Both the position numbers and the translations under genes were made by a program. This document shows, one piece after another, positions 1 through 13,274 of a stretch of 64,000 bases of DNA. The first letter of the stretch is position 1; every line of letters begins with the position of its first letter. The notes under the pieces were generated by a model. It had not been told where the DNA came from, searched no databases, and worked only from the letters and a program-made list of their open reading frames with translations. The stretch comes from Nemertoderma westbladi (lineage: Eukaryota; Xenacoelomorpha; Nemertodermatida; Nemertodermatidae). The stretch is taken from contig JAUCBJ010004537.1 in assembly GCA_032718475.1 (NCBI GenBank), forward strand, positions 93,172 to 157,171, written 5' to 3'.

Positions 1-2
1 CA

Positions 3-359
3 AGGTCAATTGATGCTGCATACAATATGCACGAGAATGCAAAGAGACGGAAGTACGAGGAGCGAATCAATATGGTTGAACATGCAGGCTTCTGCCCTTT
101 TGTAGCTGCAGCAAGTGGAGGTCTAAGTAGATCGGCCAATGCGCTCATAAATCGCATGTCCTTGCTTCTGTCTGCAAAGCGTGATACCCCTTACTCCATA
201 ATGGTAGCGCTCCTACGAGTAAAGATGTGTTTTGCCCTTCTGAGATCGTCCGTGATGTGTCTACGTGGTTCAAGGAGCCACAGAAAGGCTGCTGGTAAAG
301 CCACCAAAGCAATCGCTGAAACAGGTTTTATATCTCTTTCAACCAGTTCCGGTATCTAA
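3..359 (+). mobile_element. C-terminal fragment of a retroelement ORF
   Basis: The reading frame is open from the window edge and stops at 357-359; the first ATG (27) is probably internal because codons before it are also open (RSIDAAYN...). Visible motifs are a charged KRRKYEERI stretch, VEHAGFCPFVAAASGG, and a C-terminal CLRGSRS. From memory, this ending resembles the C-termini of invertebrate retroelement polyproteins (charged KRREYEER run, then VEH..F.PLV, then IRGSRS). No reverse-transcriptase motif lies inside the window, so the family cannot be assigned. Downstream sequence is AT-rich without an obvious coding continuation. It could instead be the last exon of a host gene, but I consider that less likely. 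Confidence 0.5.
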
Positions 360-2647
360 ATAATAATAACATGCAAATTAGAAACTCTCAAAATATTAAA
401 TACGTAATTAATGTTGATTTATAATTTAGTATTATAAACTATTGTTGTTGTGATACGTGTTCTAATATTAATGTAATATATAATAAAAAAAAAGTGAATT
501 TGCAGCGCTATTTATTCTATTTAATAAATACACAAAATTCTAGAATGTGTTATTTATTTTATAAGTTGGTTGGCAACAGCGGTATTCCTATCCAATATAT
601 ATATTGCATAGCTATTCATACTTAAACAAAATGTTCCAGAATATCGTGTATTTATTAAATGGAATAAATGGCCTTCAGCGAACGATACTTCTTGCAATCT
701 TTGAATACCTATATCTCAGTTGTTTCTCAACGACATTCAGATATTGTTACATATTTGGAATCCTTGCAACGCAAGCTTTTTAATGATATGAAAAAATTAC
801 GACTAATGTGAAGAATGGCCACGATATGGAGGGTGCGATTTCGCAACACTTTTTTTAAAACGCTTATAAAAAAAATTTAAAGGCAAAATCGAAAATTCCG
901 GCTTCATGGGGTCATCGACGGTGAGTGGAACTAGTGGTGTTTCAAATTTCAAGCAATATGATAAAGATTTGTAGAAAAATCTGGGGGGGGGGGGGGGGTC
1001 CGTGTCATCAGAAAATGACACTATATTACGGGACATTGGTGTATATCGAATATAAGTGAAATTTATTAACAGGTACACAGTATTAATTAATAGTCGAGTC
1101 AATCTAGCAAAAAACCCATAAGTATTTCGCAATCAATCCGAACCACACATTTTGGATTCTATATTACCTTATTAATGACCAAAAAAAATCTATAAAATTT
1201 TATTTTGCGGATCATATGTTTATTCAAGGAAATTCTGCGTAAATGTGCATAACACAAGCCAAACAAAAGGAACAGTAGGGAAAAGTAAGTAGCAAATTGG
1301 TGATGTTCCAGAATAATTTAATTAATTTCACAATAAGCTGTGATTCAATGTGAAATTAGTAATATTTACACTGGCGTGTTACACATTAATTGTTATATCT
1401 CGGAAACTAGAAGTCGCATCAAATTTTTAAATATATTAAAAACTTCACGATATATTAAGGAAACCGTTGTAAAAAAATTATACAATTCCACTGCAAGGAA
1501 ATTTCATAATTTCCATTAATGTTAGTGAAGATTTTTCCCATAATTTAATTGTGATTGCTCTATTGATTTTAGGTGTAATTTATTTATTTGTTTTAGTGGG
1601 AAAACCACAATAGTTTATCATATAACAAATAAATTTTCTGGGGATAAGGGTTTTTGAGGTCGATAAATCCGATGGGCGAGGTTACATCCACCCGTTTAGT
1701 AGAGAAGTTGTGTAAATAAATAAGCTCTCTATATTGTACCAGCAAAATTGGTATTAAAAATGGTTAAATTATTAGACCAATTTCCGTTGCTCTGGAAACT
1801 AAATTGGTAACTATCTAGAAGTGCATACTTCTGTCAATCGATAGTCATTAGAGTAAAGTTTGTCTGTACCAAATTTGGAGAAAATCCCACCAATAGACCC
1901 CTTGTTGCTATGTAAAATCCATGTTGCTAAGGAAAGAAACAGGAAATTGAAGGTGATCCGCATAATATATTTTTATAGACTTTTTGGGGGTATTAACAAG
2001 GTAATGTAGAATACAAAAAACTTGGTTTGAATGAATTGCGAATTTGTTATGGGTTGACACCCTTTTTCGGCTAGATTGACTCGCCTATAAACATTTATAT
2101 CTAATTAAAGTCTCTTGTTATCTCCTGCATGAATGTGATAAATCTTTTCCATCGTTGACAGAAGCAAAAACTGAGTCACTGTCTGCGTCCGTTCAGTTTT
2201 ACTGAACATGAACATATTGTCTTTGTTCATTTTCTCAAAATGTATTCTATAGGACGTATGGACTACAGTTTTACACGTTAAACAATTATTTACATACAGT
2301 AGCTAGTCCCGTCACTTCAAACTGGACGCACACATTATGCAGCAAACACGTGCTGCTTTATTGAAAAAAGGGACACCATTAATATAAATGGAAATAATAC
2401 ATTCTGGAACACGGTAATTGAAGTTGTTTCCATGCCATTTAAACTTTCTAGAACAACGTAATAATAAGCGGTGACATACAGGATATACTAGAAATACATA
2501 GTAAAATGTATGGCGTAGGGACATACTGCCAAATAATGTCGCACTGCGATATAAAACTGGAAAATATATCGCCCTGGTGATTTGGTAGTGCGAAATTAAT
2601 TATTAAATTAATTCCATACAAATAAATAAAATAACATATTATATTGT
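360..2647. other. AT-rich intergenic DNA, one dispersed repeat
   Basis: No convincing coding region. It contains a copy of a dispersed repeat (about 750-1045, listed separately) with a 16-G run, and otherwise unstructured AT-rich sequence. Confidence 0.6.
750..1045 (+). repeat. Dispersed repeat, copy 1
   Basis: It shares ordered blocks with 26508-26800: a GGA(A)TCCTTGCAA start, a segment containing CGCTT(A/G)TAA, the block AGATTTGTAGAAAAAT followed by a G-rich run (16 G at 983-998), and a final CTATTACGGGA.ATGGTGTA-like block. Both copies lie on the plus strand. No open reading frame is maintained. Confidence 0.6.
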
Positions 2648-2764
2648 GTATAATGTACCCTTATCTCACTTCGGTCCCTCGTTTCAATATTTCACTCACT
2701 CGCTCCGCTCGTTCGTGTAAATATAACACTCGGGACCGGTGTGAGATAAAGTCCTACATTATAC
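2648..2764. repeat. Fold-back inverted repeat (MITE-like)
   Basis: The left arm starts GTATAATGTA and continues with a CTTATCTCAC block. The right arm is its imperfect reverse complement, containing GTGAGATAAA and ending TACATTATAC. The arms are about 33 bp with some mismatches, and the centre holds CACTCACTCGCTCCGCTCG. No target duplication was identified. Confidence 0.6.
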
Positions 2765-5700
2765 GTTAGGATAATAATATAATTGCACACATTTATGTGA
2801 TGTTATAAATTTTGGTGAGGAATAGCTGAGATACGGGAGTTCTAAAGGTTTTGCATCAACAGGAGGCCATTATATTCAATGAATGGAAAGGTAACCGGTG
2901 GAAAGAGAAACGAGAAACTCAATGTTCCGATTTAAAGAACTAATAACTCACGTCTGGGAGTTCCAATTACAGCGAATTCAATCCTCTGTAATAAATTCAT
3001 AGAAAAAATAACTAAAATTAAACGGAAAATATAATTTAAAAAAAAAACGAAAACGAAACGGAAAATTCGATTTGTAAAATATAACAAATTTATGAATTGA
3101 GATTAGATTAATTTCGTTTAGTTATTATCACTTTGAAGGATTGAACATTTTTTGGCAAAATGTAATACTGAACCTACATTTGGTTATTCTTCGGTATATA
3201 TATATTATTAATGATAGTAGAACGACAAAATAAAGTTGAATATAAAAAAAACCGTAAATAGTTATTATTATTATTATTATTTATTATGAGTGATGGACGA
3301 ATTTACTCACTATATACTAATAAATTATTAAATATTCTAACGGTTTGCTACAGTCAAATTTTAAACAGTTAATTGTATATATATATATATAATAACATAT
3401 ATTCAAACAGGAAGATGTGACAATAATTGATAGCAGAACACGCACCTACCATAGTTCTATATATTAGTCTAAAACGTAATACGCACCAATTAAACAAAGA
3501 TAAAATTACACAAGTGAATGGCTAAACAAAATGTGCCCTGGTTATGCCTATTACAATAATTAATGTAATTGGACTACAAGTAAAGTATGTACCGGTACAT
3601 TACATTTACTAACGAGAATAACAAAAAATACTTTGTATTAAATGACTGGGAAATTGAATACAGTAGTGACTAGAACTGTAGAATTACCAACGTTAGTTTG
3701 TCAAATATATAAACCATGTGGGGTGATGGGCGTTAAAATGTTCAGCGTTGTGAAAACTTATTGACTATATAGGCCTATACGTACATATCACGCAAATGAA
3801 AGCGAATAAGCACGTGGAAATAAATTTATTTACGCGCTAAGTGTGAACATTTTGGCGGACATTTAACATTCAAGCAAAATTAAATATATCCAAAAGTATC
3901 CAAAAATCACAATAAATGCAACAGTAAATGTCATGTAATGCAACCCAATTCTGGAAGATAAAGATCCATAAGTCAGTTGTCGGATTTTTATTCTTTATTA
4001 AGTTATTACAGGCAGCAAAGTGGGGAAATACATCGATATATATATGATACAAATCTGAGTATAGAAAATGTAATGCTACATCTGGCACAAATATAAATTA
4101 AATACCAACTCGAACGTATACAAGATGCTATACTTTATTCACCGAGAAATTGACTGGACAAATATGTATCCAGCGGTAGGCCTATTAACAATCCCAATGA
4201 TGTAACTGATTACTCCACGCCACGGAAAATGGCAGGGCTAATTATATAATTTCCAATTAACAATAATCTGATATGACTTATGAAATTGCATTACTGCCAA
4301 TTATACGATCTGTCATTTATTATGTAAACGTAAAATAATAACAATAATTGGGATTAAACCGGGGCAAAAATGGGATATCCAAGAATCAACCAAGAATGGA
4401 TACAAGTATTAGTTTACTTTGCTGCTACGTACTATCTAACTTCCAACAATTCTTAATTCAGCATCAGCCAGTCAGCAATGGCGGACACCAGTGAATATAA
4501 CATAGATATATCGTGTTGCGACTTGCGAATATGGCGTAGGCCTACTTAGAATAGGCCTACCTGATACATGTATAAACTTGTATTGTACAGTACACATAAC
4601 AGTCACAGTGAAGACCGCTAAATTAAATGATCCAGGTTGACGTCACTGGTAAATTACAAATCACTTTGAGTGAAACAATTTATACGGGGGGCCCAGAATA
4701 AAAATCAAAATATACAAATACAGTTAGGGCTACTGCAATAACACATTCTGAAAAATCACATAATAATATTATTAGAAGTCAGAAGATATTTATGATTATC
4801 TGTCTGTACCGTACCGGTACGGAACACCCCTTAATCATTATTATAACGATTAGCGATTACGTTATATATTGTTGTCGAATACGATTGATCCTCATCTGCC
4901 ATACAGAGAACACTAATGTGAGCAAATACAGGGCTGCGGCAATGAAACAGTTGGATGAAGACTGGTTAAACATTGCAAATACGTTGTCCTCCGTAAAATC
5001 CGACGGTTCTGCTATATCGTCCCCTAATATTGGTGAGTGGATTCGATAAAATATCCCCAGAAGAACTAACAATATTAGACCCCAAAGGCTTAACACCATA
5101 CAACAAGATGACATTTTTGGACCAAGGATCTTCATTTTCGCAGATTACCTGGATCAGTGAGAGTGTAACGACTAACGACAACGAGTAACAAAACGACAGT
5201 AACTTGTAACTGGCTGGCTGGCAACGGCAAATATACAGACCGACAATATATACAATATACTGAAATAACGGCAGAACGGTTGCGCCTAATGACACAATGT
5301 GCAATGCAGCAATGAGATCGGCCTATCAATAATACAGTAATACTGCAATATCTGAAATCTGAATAGGCCCTATATCAGTCAGCCAGTACCGGTATACCTC
5401 TGTCTGTCTGTACTGCTGTACCTGTCAGTCACCTGTATACAATCAGACAGTACCGTACAACAGTCTGACAGTAGGCCTGCACAGTGTGCCGCAGTGGGCC
5501 TATGCAACGCACAGAATTCAGGAATCAATACTGCAGTATGCAGTACTGCAGTACGGTACAGCAATAGCTAAATAGTGTAAACAAGGAACTGCAGAACTGC
5601 CTGAACTGGTGAATGGTACCCGACAGGTATTAACATCAACAATTTGGGGTTTCACTTTTCAACGTATGCCGTACGTATCCACGTATGTGCGTACGTATCC

Positions 5701-6315
5701 ACGTATCTATACATTACATTGAGCGATTTGGCATACGCGTATGCATACGCGTAGACGAATACTATTTCCTGATTGGTCCAGATGATTATTGTCAAGCCAA
5801 CAGTGTCTCTGTAGCTGAGGCCTATTACTGTATTATTAGAAGACCGTAAGGGCTTCTTGCTGTCAAAAATAAAAGTCTGTGTGTGTGGGGGGTGTTTATG
5901 TGTGTGTTTGTCTGTATGTACTGTATGTTTGTGCACATTGATATTGGCTTGGAAGGGTAAGAAGTGCTCTACTTCATGGCCAACAATACAAAGAAACGTA
6001 TCGATTATTTGGGTTCTTATTTCGTTTATTAATTATTTAAGCGGCTAAAATTAAGCTCTTGCTGTATAAAAATAGTACAGGTCAATTCGCCGTGTCCCAT
6101 TCTCACAAAGTTTTTATTTTATTCGAGTGTTTAATATAAAGATGTATGATTATTTATTGATTGAAAATTAAATAGTGTATAAAAATGTCCTATTCCCTCA
6201 CGCAGCCTGAACTTTGCCTATGGTAGCGAATAGGGAAGGATTTTCTCTGTATCATACTGTAGCAACTTTGTATAATTATTTAACTCTAGCTAGCTGGAAA
6301 GAGCTCTAGCTCTAG
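2765..6315. other. AT-rich intergenic DNA, no gene seen
   Basis: Short open frames here lack conserved motifs or splice logic. Simple repeats include (ATT)n near 3264-3285, an AT dinucleotide run near 3377-3392, and a CGTAC/CGTAT-rich stretch near 5660-5755 with repeats of ACGTATCCACGTAT. TACCGGTAC and AGGCCTA words are frequent. Confidence 0.6.
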
Positions 6316-6319
6316 CTTG

Positions 6320-7563
6320 AGAGACTGCTACGTGGAAATCAGAATGGGTTCCGTAAAGGTCGTGGAACCATGGAGCCCATTTTGGCACTTAGAAGGATAA
6401 TTGAAGAGTTATCAAAAAAGAAAGACAGGCATCTGGCTGTTATCTTTGTTGACTTCTTCAAGGCCTTTGATTCAGTCTCTCGCTCACGTATGTTCAGCAT
6501 ACTTTCATTATATGGGATTCCTGATGAAATTATTGCAGCAATCAGATCAGTATACGATGGTTCGACAACATTTGTGTCTACTGTTGACGGTGACACAGAA
6601 CCATTTGAAGTGTTATGGGGCGTCCTCCAAGGAGACACACTTGCACCATTCTTGTTCATTATTGTGGTTGACTATGTTCTACGCATGTCCTTAGATCATC
6701 ATAATGATGATGGGGTGATGATAACTCCACCTACTGGCTCCAGAAGTCGAGGAAATCCTGCCAAGTACCTAACTGATCTAGACTTTGCTGATGACTTAGG
6801 AGTACTCTCAGAATCATTAGAGGGAGCCCAGCGGCTCCTCAGCTCATTAGAACATGCTGCTTCTAGTGTTGGTCTTTTTATTAACTCCAGAAAGACCAAA
6901 ATTCTGACAGTTAACTTTGAAAGTCCTCAGCAAGTCTCTGATCGGATGAGCATAAGCTCAAAGGATGGTATGCTTGAGCATGTGGACGACTTCTGTTACC
7001 TGGGATCATGGATCCGGAAGTCAGGTGAGGACCTTCGAATACGTAAGGGAAAGGCATGGGCAGCCTTGAATAGGCTTTCCAGGATTTGGAAGTCACCTAG
7101 AATTAATCGGAAACTTAAGGTCCGATTATTTAGAGCAGCAGTAGTTCCAGTACTCCTCTACGGGAGTCCATGCTGGGCTCTAACTGCTGAGGACACCAAA
7201 TCTCTGGATGGCACATTCACAAGAATGCTACGCCGGGTACATTGTGTCAAGTACAATGCACACATCTCCAACCAGACACTATATAACATTGGAGGTGTCT
7301 CATTGGTTCCCCCAAGCTTGACACTAGAACAAAATCGCCTCCGCTTTGCAGGACATTGCTTTCGCCGTGAGGACCAGCCAGTGCATAATCTTGTACTTTG
7401 GCAGCCTCATGGAGTGAATAAGCATGGTGGACAGCCCATGACTCTCTTGAGACGCATCTTAAAGGACACTGGCCTTAAAGATGCGGATGATCTAGCAAAT
7501 GTCATGGGTGATAGGGAGTTGTGGCGGTGCAATTTTGTTGACAAGCCGGCACAGCATTCTTAA
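6320..7563 (+). mobile_element. 5'-truncated non-LTR retrotransposon, reverse transcriptase ORF
   Basis: The frame is open from about 6320 to the stop at 7561-7563; the ATG at 6370 lies inside the RT domain and is not a natural start, since NQNGFRKGRGT is encoded just before it. Visible RT blocks: NGFRKGR, FVDFFKAFDSV (motif A, catalytic Asp), GVLQGDTLAPFLF (motif B), LDFADDLGVLS (motif C, FADD catalytic pair) and SVGLFINSRKTK (thumb side). The C-terminal part has LLYGSPCWAL, an RMLRRVH segment and RLRFAGHCFRREDQPVHNL, typical of RTE/CR1-type LINE tails. The endonuclease domain is missing, and in-frame stops precede the frame, consistent with 5' truncation on insertion. The surviving part has no internal stop over about 400 codons, suggesting a fairly young copy. 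Related but decayed copies lie at 32525-33230 and 55875-56105 (both minus). Confidence 0.9.
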
Positions 7564-8722
7564 AAATGCAGCTGCAATGCAGCATGCCGATCCTAGTAGT
7601 AGCTGGAAAGACAGGTAGCAAGCTGGCCGGAGTGTTGAGTGTGTCTCAGTAAATCCAATGGTTGGGGTGGGTTGTCTGTTGCGAACTGGTCATGACATTA
7701 ATTCGGCTTTCTCCAAGTAGCGTAAAATTTCAAACGGCAAAAAACGAATTTGGTTGGATAATACTGTACGATAGGCCCTATATTTTAGTGTCATATTCGT
7801 GATCAGAATCCCAGAAAACTCCTATTATCATAAAATCAGGTTGATTTGGATTTTTCATTATAATTTGTGCTACGTGTATTATTTGTGCCACATACTAACA
7901 CGTATCAAAAAAAGCCGTAATCAATAAGGTACAATATTATTCAGTGTCATATTCGTGATAAGCATCCAAAACACCGATATATATCGCAAATAAATTAATT
8001 TTAGTGAGCCCTAAAAACTTTGGAAAATTTTAGCACGCGAATAATACTGGAGATGTGTGTCAGAAAGGGACCACATCACGAATACTAACATATAGCCATG
8101 TAAACGGCGTTTTCGCTGTTGGATAGCCTAATACATTTTAGGAAATGTCACGAAATATCGGTTTTACAAACAAATCTGAGTCAATAATACATATAAACTA
8201 CAAAAAATTTATAAATTGACCCCCCACCCCGTGTCAAATAGGGTTAAGCAACGAAAAAGTACCTATTTCAGAAAATAATTTCGTATTACATGGGGAAAAA
8301 AATTATATATTTTTTTTCAATTTGTCTTATTTAGTTCATTTTATCAAGTTGAAAAATGCATAATATAAATACTGGACGGGGGGGGGGGGGGGTGGAAGAG
8401 TTCACCCGGGCCGCCACGTCATTAAACGGGCCCTGCTAGTAGCCACCCATTTTAGTGATGTACGGGTACAAGACCTGTACTGACTTCTATACAAATGGCA
8501 ATTCTAGCCATATTTTTGCACACCAAAATATCACAGGACTATTTAATTGAAATTATTTATATTTTAAATTATATTATAATAAAACAATTTTTGGGTTTGG
8601 TTAATGTGTGTCCAGTGCCAAAGCTGGTGACGATAGCTAAATCGCCCCCGAAAATCCATCTACTGTGTCTGTCTGTTTTCCATTTTTTCGCCCCCCGTTT
8701 TTTTCGCCCGGGGGCAAAATGG
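7564..8722. other. Intergenic DNA, no gene seen
   Basis: The first part may be the LINE 3' UTR. A block AGTGTCATATTCGTGAT occurs twice, near 7787 and 7941. A 15-G run lies at 8378-8392. Confidence 0.5.
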
Positions 8723-8931
8723 TCTAGAACAAATATTTTTTGTTCTAGAACATTTTTTAGAAAACAATCTGGATTCTATTTAAAACGCATTGTGAAAAAA
8801 AAATATTGTGAACATTTTTTTGGTATTTTTATTGATTTTAAACACGTTTTAGAACGATTCCATATGCGTTTTAAATATGATCCATATTTTTTTCTAAAAA
8901 ATGTTCTAGAACAGAAAATATTTGTTCTAGA
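8723..8931. repeat. Fold-back element with 68-bp arms
   Basis: The left arm (8723-8790) begins TCTAGAACAAATATTTT and ends AAAACGCAT. The right arm (8864-8931) is its near-perfect reverse complement. The central loop is about 70 bp and AT-rich. GTTCTAGAAC palindromes sit inside each arm. The open frames over it on both strands are a by-product of the symmetry. TTCTAGAAC-rich sequence recurs at 23930-24250 and 28800-28975. Confidence 0.75.
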
Positions 8932-10865
8932 ACATAAATTTTTTAAAAAATGAATAGCTGACACATCTTCTGGAACATTTTCTATACAAATAGTAACAAG
9001 AACTAGCTACTACAATATATTTATAGAGGGAAGTACTGTAGGATGTCGGAATCAGTGTTGAAATTACTAGCTAAACCTACCTAAAACACTAGCTACCATA
9101 AAATTTTGTATCTTACTTAACAAGGAGGCTTCAATTACGTCCATTGACCAAATTGCAGCAAATGAAAATTTATGGAGAACTCCCCATATCAAAATATCAA
9201 ATTGTTGTAAAAAAATCTTGCCCCCAGTCACCGCCCCCAGTTACATCGATGGCATGGCCTTGTATATACAGTAGTACGCCTTGAACAGAAGGCAATAATT
9301 CGGTGATGATGATGTTGAGTTGATGTGAGTATCCATATAAACTCTATCGTTGGTAATACAATTTTTCGTGTGGTCAACAAAAGGGGTTTCAACTCATATT
9401 ACTTACAGTACAGTATTAAAAGCTTTGCTTTGGCTTATTTTTCGCTCCCTGTAGCCTGCGCGCGCCCGGGTTGACTCGGCCCCACCCCCTACGCAACGCC
9501 ACTGCCACTGGGGAATAGTATTCCAAATCGTATCTATGATGTGTTTCCATCAGTTGTTTCGGCTTTTTAGCATATTAAACTGTAGGCCTACTGTACATAT
9601 GTACCGGTCCCATGGACTCTGTGTCGAATCTAATTTAGCCTACAGTAACTGAAGCCTAAGCGTTTTGCATGAAATTTTCCTCGCAAAGGAAGCACGCAGG
9701 GTTACCAGAAAGCTGGCAACCGGTATAGTACTGTAGTACTGTAGTTCAAGCGCTGCTTTATACAGCAGCGTGTTAATAGGTATGATTTTGGAAATAGTGT
9801 TGCCTGGCGATGATATTGGTGTAGGTAGGACGTGGTGGAGGTTTACAGACTGTATAGTGTATATTTATGCTGATATATATATCTAGGTAGCAAAAATGCT
9901 TGCAACTAATTAGAATTGACAATGGGGTTGCATGATGTAATATAATGATTTTGTTCAGAAATGGAAAAAAATGAGGAAGCATGTTCAACGGCCCCGGTAC
10001 CATCATTTATTTATTTAATAGAGAACGAGTTCAAATTAAATATTGGAACAAATTACTGTATGATACACTAATTACAGTACTTCTTACTAAATATGCAATG
10101 AAATAAAGTAATTGAGCTACTGTATAATATAATACAGATAATGTATCGATGGAGTAAGGATACTAAGCATGTATGAGGGACTTACAGTACCGTGGCCCTT
10201 TCTTAATTGTATATTGAAAGCTTACTATAAGGAATATTGCACCTGGTACCTGGCATACTGTAACAGCGTCTGGTATAGTAAAGCTGCATGTAGTGTTGTA
10301 CTGTACGTTCTCTACAAGATCGATACTGTTTTTTTTATATGGAAACCATACTGACAGACTGAGGTACAATAGTAGTTTTTCAATGGAATACACCGAAACG
10401 GAATGTTAATTTTTCAAGCTTTATGGCTACCTGAACTCGCTGCAGTATAACGATCGAATGCGAGATCGGACACTATGGTTAACCCTAAATCCTTACAAAT
10501 TAGACTAGCACGAAGGATGCTATCATTACAGTAGTACACAAACACAGAGCGCCAGGCCTCTAACTGTCTAACAACTGGCAGACTGGAATTTACCAGTTCG
10601 ATCCCACCTGCTCGTCATTGACGACTTTGCAGACGTCTTGTCGTCAATTCTCCCTATGGCGTTTTCAGTAACTAATTTATTCGCCCTCTGCAGGCCGCTC
10701 ATAAAAAACGGGTAATACGATTTACGTTGTTTGAAAGGTTTGAACAAGGGACACATTTGCCAATGCCTTCCTTAAGTACTGAGGGAAAGGTCTCGTAAAA
10801 ATCGTCTACCGTTTAACAGCTTCCATACCTGGTACGTAATAATATTATTATTATTAACAAATGCA
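8932..10865. other. Intergenic DNA, no gene seen
   Basis: No supported coding region. Short direct repeats and GTACTGTA-rich stretches are present. The segment near 10595 contains AGTTCGATCCC, which resembles a Pol III B box, but no convincing A box is visible at the right spacing. Confidence 0.5.
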
Positions 10866-10870
10866 GTGGT

Positions 10871-13269
10871 CAGTCAGGGAGATCATCAAATTTGAGAATA
10901 CCTCAAATTTCAAATTATAGACCCAATTTTGGAATTACCTCAAATTTAATACAAGGTTAGGTTAATTCTCTAAATTGGAGTTTTACCCCAAATTTGAATT
11001 TCATAGCAGCATAGTCAGATACAGACAGAAGTCATAGTTGGCCTTGCTGCCTTGTTCAGTAGTTGTTAGCTTGCTACTGTATTGCAAAGGTAAAAAAATA
11101 AACTGATGTAGGCCTAGTGTCTGAGTGTTGTGAAATATAATATTTAAAACATATACAGTATTAGTTTAAAAAGGCTTATATTTAAAAATGCTACTGGTAG
11201 GGCGATAGGGGTGCAGTGGGGTGGTATGATCAGATGGTAGACATATAAAACGAAGTACAGAGCTTAAAGAACTTATATTTTTATATTGTTACTTTTTGCT
11301 TGAATATGCCATAAAATCGGGAGAAATAGTAGTAGGCCTACTTTTTTTTCCTACTGGTAGGGAAAATATCTGAATATATAATAATATGAAAATATCTGGA
11401 TAATCCCATAATATCTGAATATTGTAACTTTTTGTTGGGCACAGCTTTTGCAAAGTCGGCAACACAGCAACCTGCAATAATATTGAATAATATTGCCACA
11501 TAATAATGTACCATAGAGCCATAATTTTGCATTGATTTTACTTTTTCTCCCGGTAAAAAAAGTAAAATAAAGCATTGGCACTTGTGTCAAATAGGGGACC
11601 CTCCTAGCTCCTAATCTGCTAATCCTGAAATCACCTAAACTAAAGTCACTTTCACTAGTGCCCGGTTACAGGGTTAGCAAAGGAGCAGGTTACAGAAGTG
11701 AGTTGAAAGTAACCAAAAAACAATAAACAAGAGTTAGGAATATTGATATCACCTGCACTAAATTTCAGGATTAGCTGGTGATTTCAGGATTAGCAGATTA
11801 GGAGGGTCACCTATTTGATTTGACACAAGTGCCAAAATATTTTTGGTGGAATTTCTAAAATTTCATTGAATGTGTTGATCAAAATTTTTGATCGAAAGTT
11901 GAGCAAAATCCATCCCTACACACTATTGCAATGCAAATTTAATGCCTGCAAGGTGTAATCCAGAGATGAGATAAAGCCTCGAGAATAGGTTAGTGAAAAA
12001 GGTTATACTTTTTGCCCAAGTTATAAATGATTCTGGTTCCTCATAAGGTCAATTTAAAAGGATGTATGTATGTATAGTATAAACAAACAGTCATTTAGAT
12101 TTCTAAAACATTTCAGATGTCTTGATAAGAAAGCAGAGTCTAAAGACTGTTTAAAAGAATAGCGATTAGTGATGATGATGTTTCTACTGTGTTCCAGGTC
12201 CAGCATGTTCCATATGTTAATAGCCCTGATAACTGGATAAAGAAGAGGTGATGTATGGAACATGCAGACATGGGAGCATGGGCAGATGGGCGGGGCATGG
12301 CCTTTAGAGTCTCCAGTCGTATAGAATAACTAACAAAAGAATCAAGTCCACATATATTGTATAAACCACGTCAACCTTTCAGCCTTGGCGGCAACATTTC
12401 TCTAGAAATGGGCTCCAAACTGTGGAAGAATGATGGTACAGTATTCCAATTGACAGATAGACCTAGGGCAGGCGAATATTACATAAGTCTTCAGGCTGTC
12501 AGGAGAGGAATGGCTTCATTTGATGTACAAAGTTTTAAAGAGGACATCAACAACCAGAAAACATATTTTTTTCCGAAGATGTGTGATATGAATGATGAAC
12601 AGAACAGATGAATGCCAGAATATGTAAACTTCCAAATTCTGGAATTGATTCAACATCCTGACATCTACAAGATATAGTAGGCCTTCCTGAGTCTGTGACT
12701 GTGCAGCTGTGTGAGCTTGAATCTCGCAACAGTGAGGCTTTGGTCTACTGTTCTTCTTACCAACAGTAAGGCTGTAAGGATAGCGAATTTCTCTAGTCTT
12801 CTATGCATTTTTCTCACCAATCACTAAAGGAGTTAACAATCATTAAAGTTATTAAACATCTCATGTCACATTGGTCACTGGTTACACTGGTCACCCATTA
12901 TCACCAAGCTCTATAAGCACTAAGCAGCAAAGCCTACTGCTGGCAGGCTGGTGATGTTGTAAAGACTGGCGAAATTTGAGGTTTTATCTCAAATTTGAGG
13001 TTTAACCTCAAATTTCAATTTTCGCCCCCAATAAAAGCATGTTTGCATCGGTGAAATATTTTATTGCATCGATGAAAGTTCTTATTTTACATTATATTTT
13101 AACATATTAAAAGTATAAGTTGCTCCAACAGTTTCCCTAAGTCGCAGCAACACTCGATATTATGAGCCTAAAAATACCTCAAATTTGAACAAAAAACCCA
13201 AATTTTTGACAGCCTATTACCAGAATTCGAAATTTGGGGTAACCCCAAAATTGATGATCTCCCTGACTG
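10871..13269. mobile_element. Non-autonomous terminal-inverted-repeat element, 2.4 kb
   Basis: The left end starts CAGTCAGGGAGATCATCAAA. The right end is its reverse complement, finishing GATGATCTCCCTGACTG. The element is flanked by the 5-bp direct repeat GTGGT (10866-10870 and 13270-13274), which fits a target-site duplication. Subterminal regions are rich in CCTCAAATTTGAGG palindromes. No transposase is recognised; a short open frame at 12357-12611 has no motif I know. A second inverted-repeat element (11575-11835) is nested inside. Confidence 0.7.
11575..11835. mobile_element. Nested MITE with long inverted repeats
   Basis: It begins TTGGCACTTGTGTCAAATAG and ends with the complement (TTTGACACAAGTGCCAA). 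The arms are about 60 bp and share ACCCTCCTA, CTAATCTGCTAATCC and TGAAATCACC blocks. The total length is 261 bp. No clear target duplication was found. Confidence 0.75.
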
Positions 13270-13274
13270 GTGGT

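Noticed and set aside
4857-5304. Overlapping minus-strand frames with hydrophobic runs
   Set aside because: No conserved motif, no splice context, several overlapping alternatives; probably chance open frames.
8495-8964. Open frames of 152 and 62 codons on opposite strands
   Set aside because: Both cover the 68-bp fold-back arms; the similar peptides on the two strands reflect the inverted repeat.
10590-10610. Isolated B-box-like AGTTCGATCCC
   Set aside because: No A box at tRNA spacing and no cloverleaf could be formed, so not called as a tRNA or SINE.
12054-12263. Minus-strand frame with a PVIRAINIWNML...YSFKQSLD pattern
   Set aside because: It faintly resembles the W(N)..P...SFK..L motif near LINE ORF2 C-termini, but too few positions match to call.
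12357-12611. 84-codon frame MYKPRQPFSLGG...
   Set aside because: Composition looks partly coding, but there is no recognisable motif or splice partner and it lies inside a transposon-like element; left unassigned.
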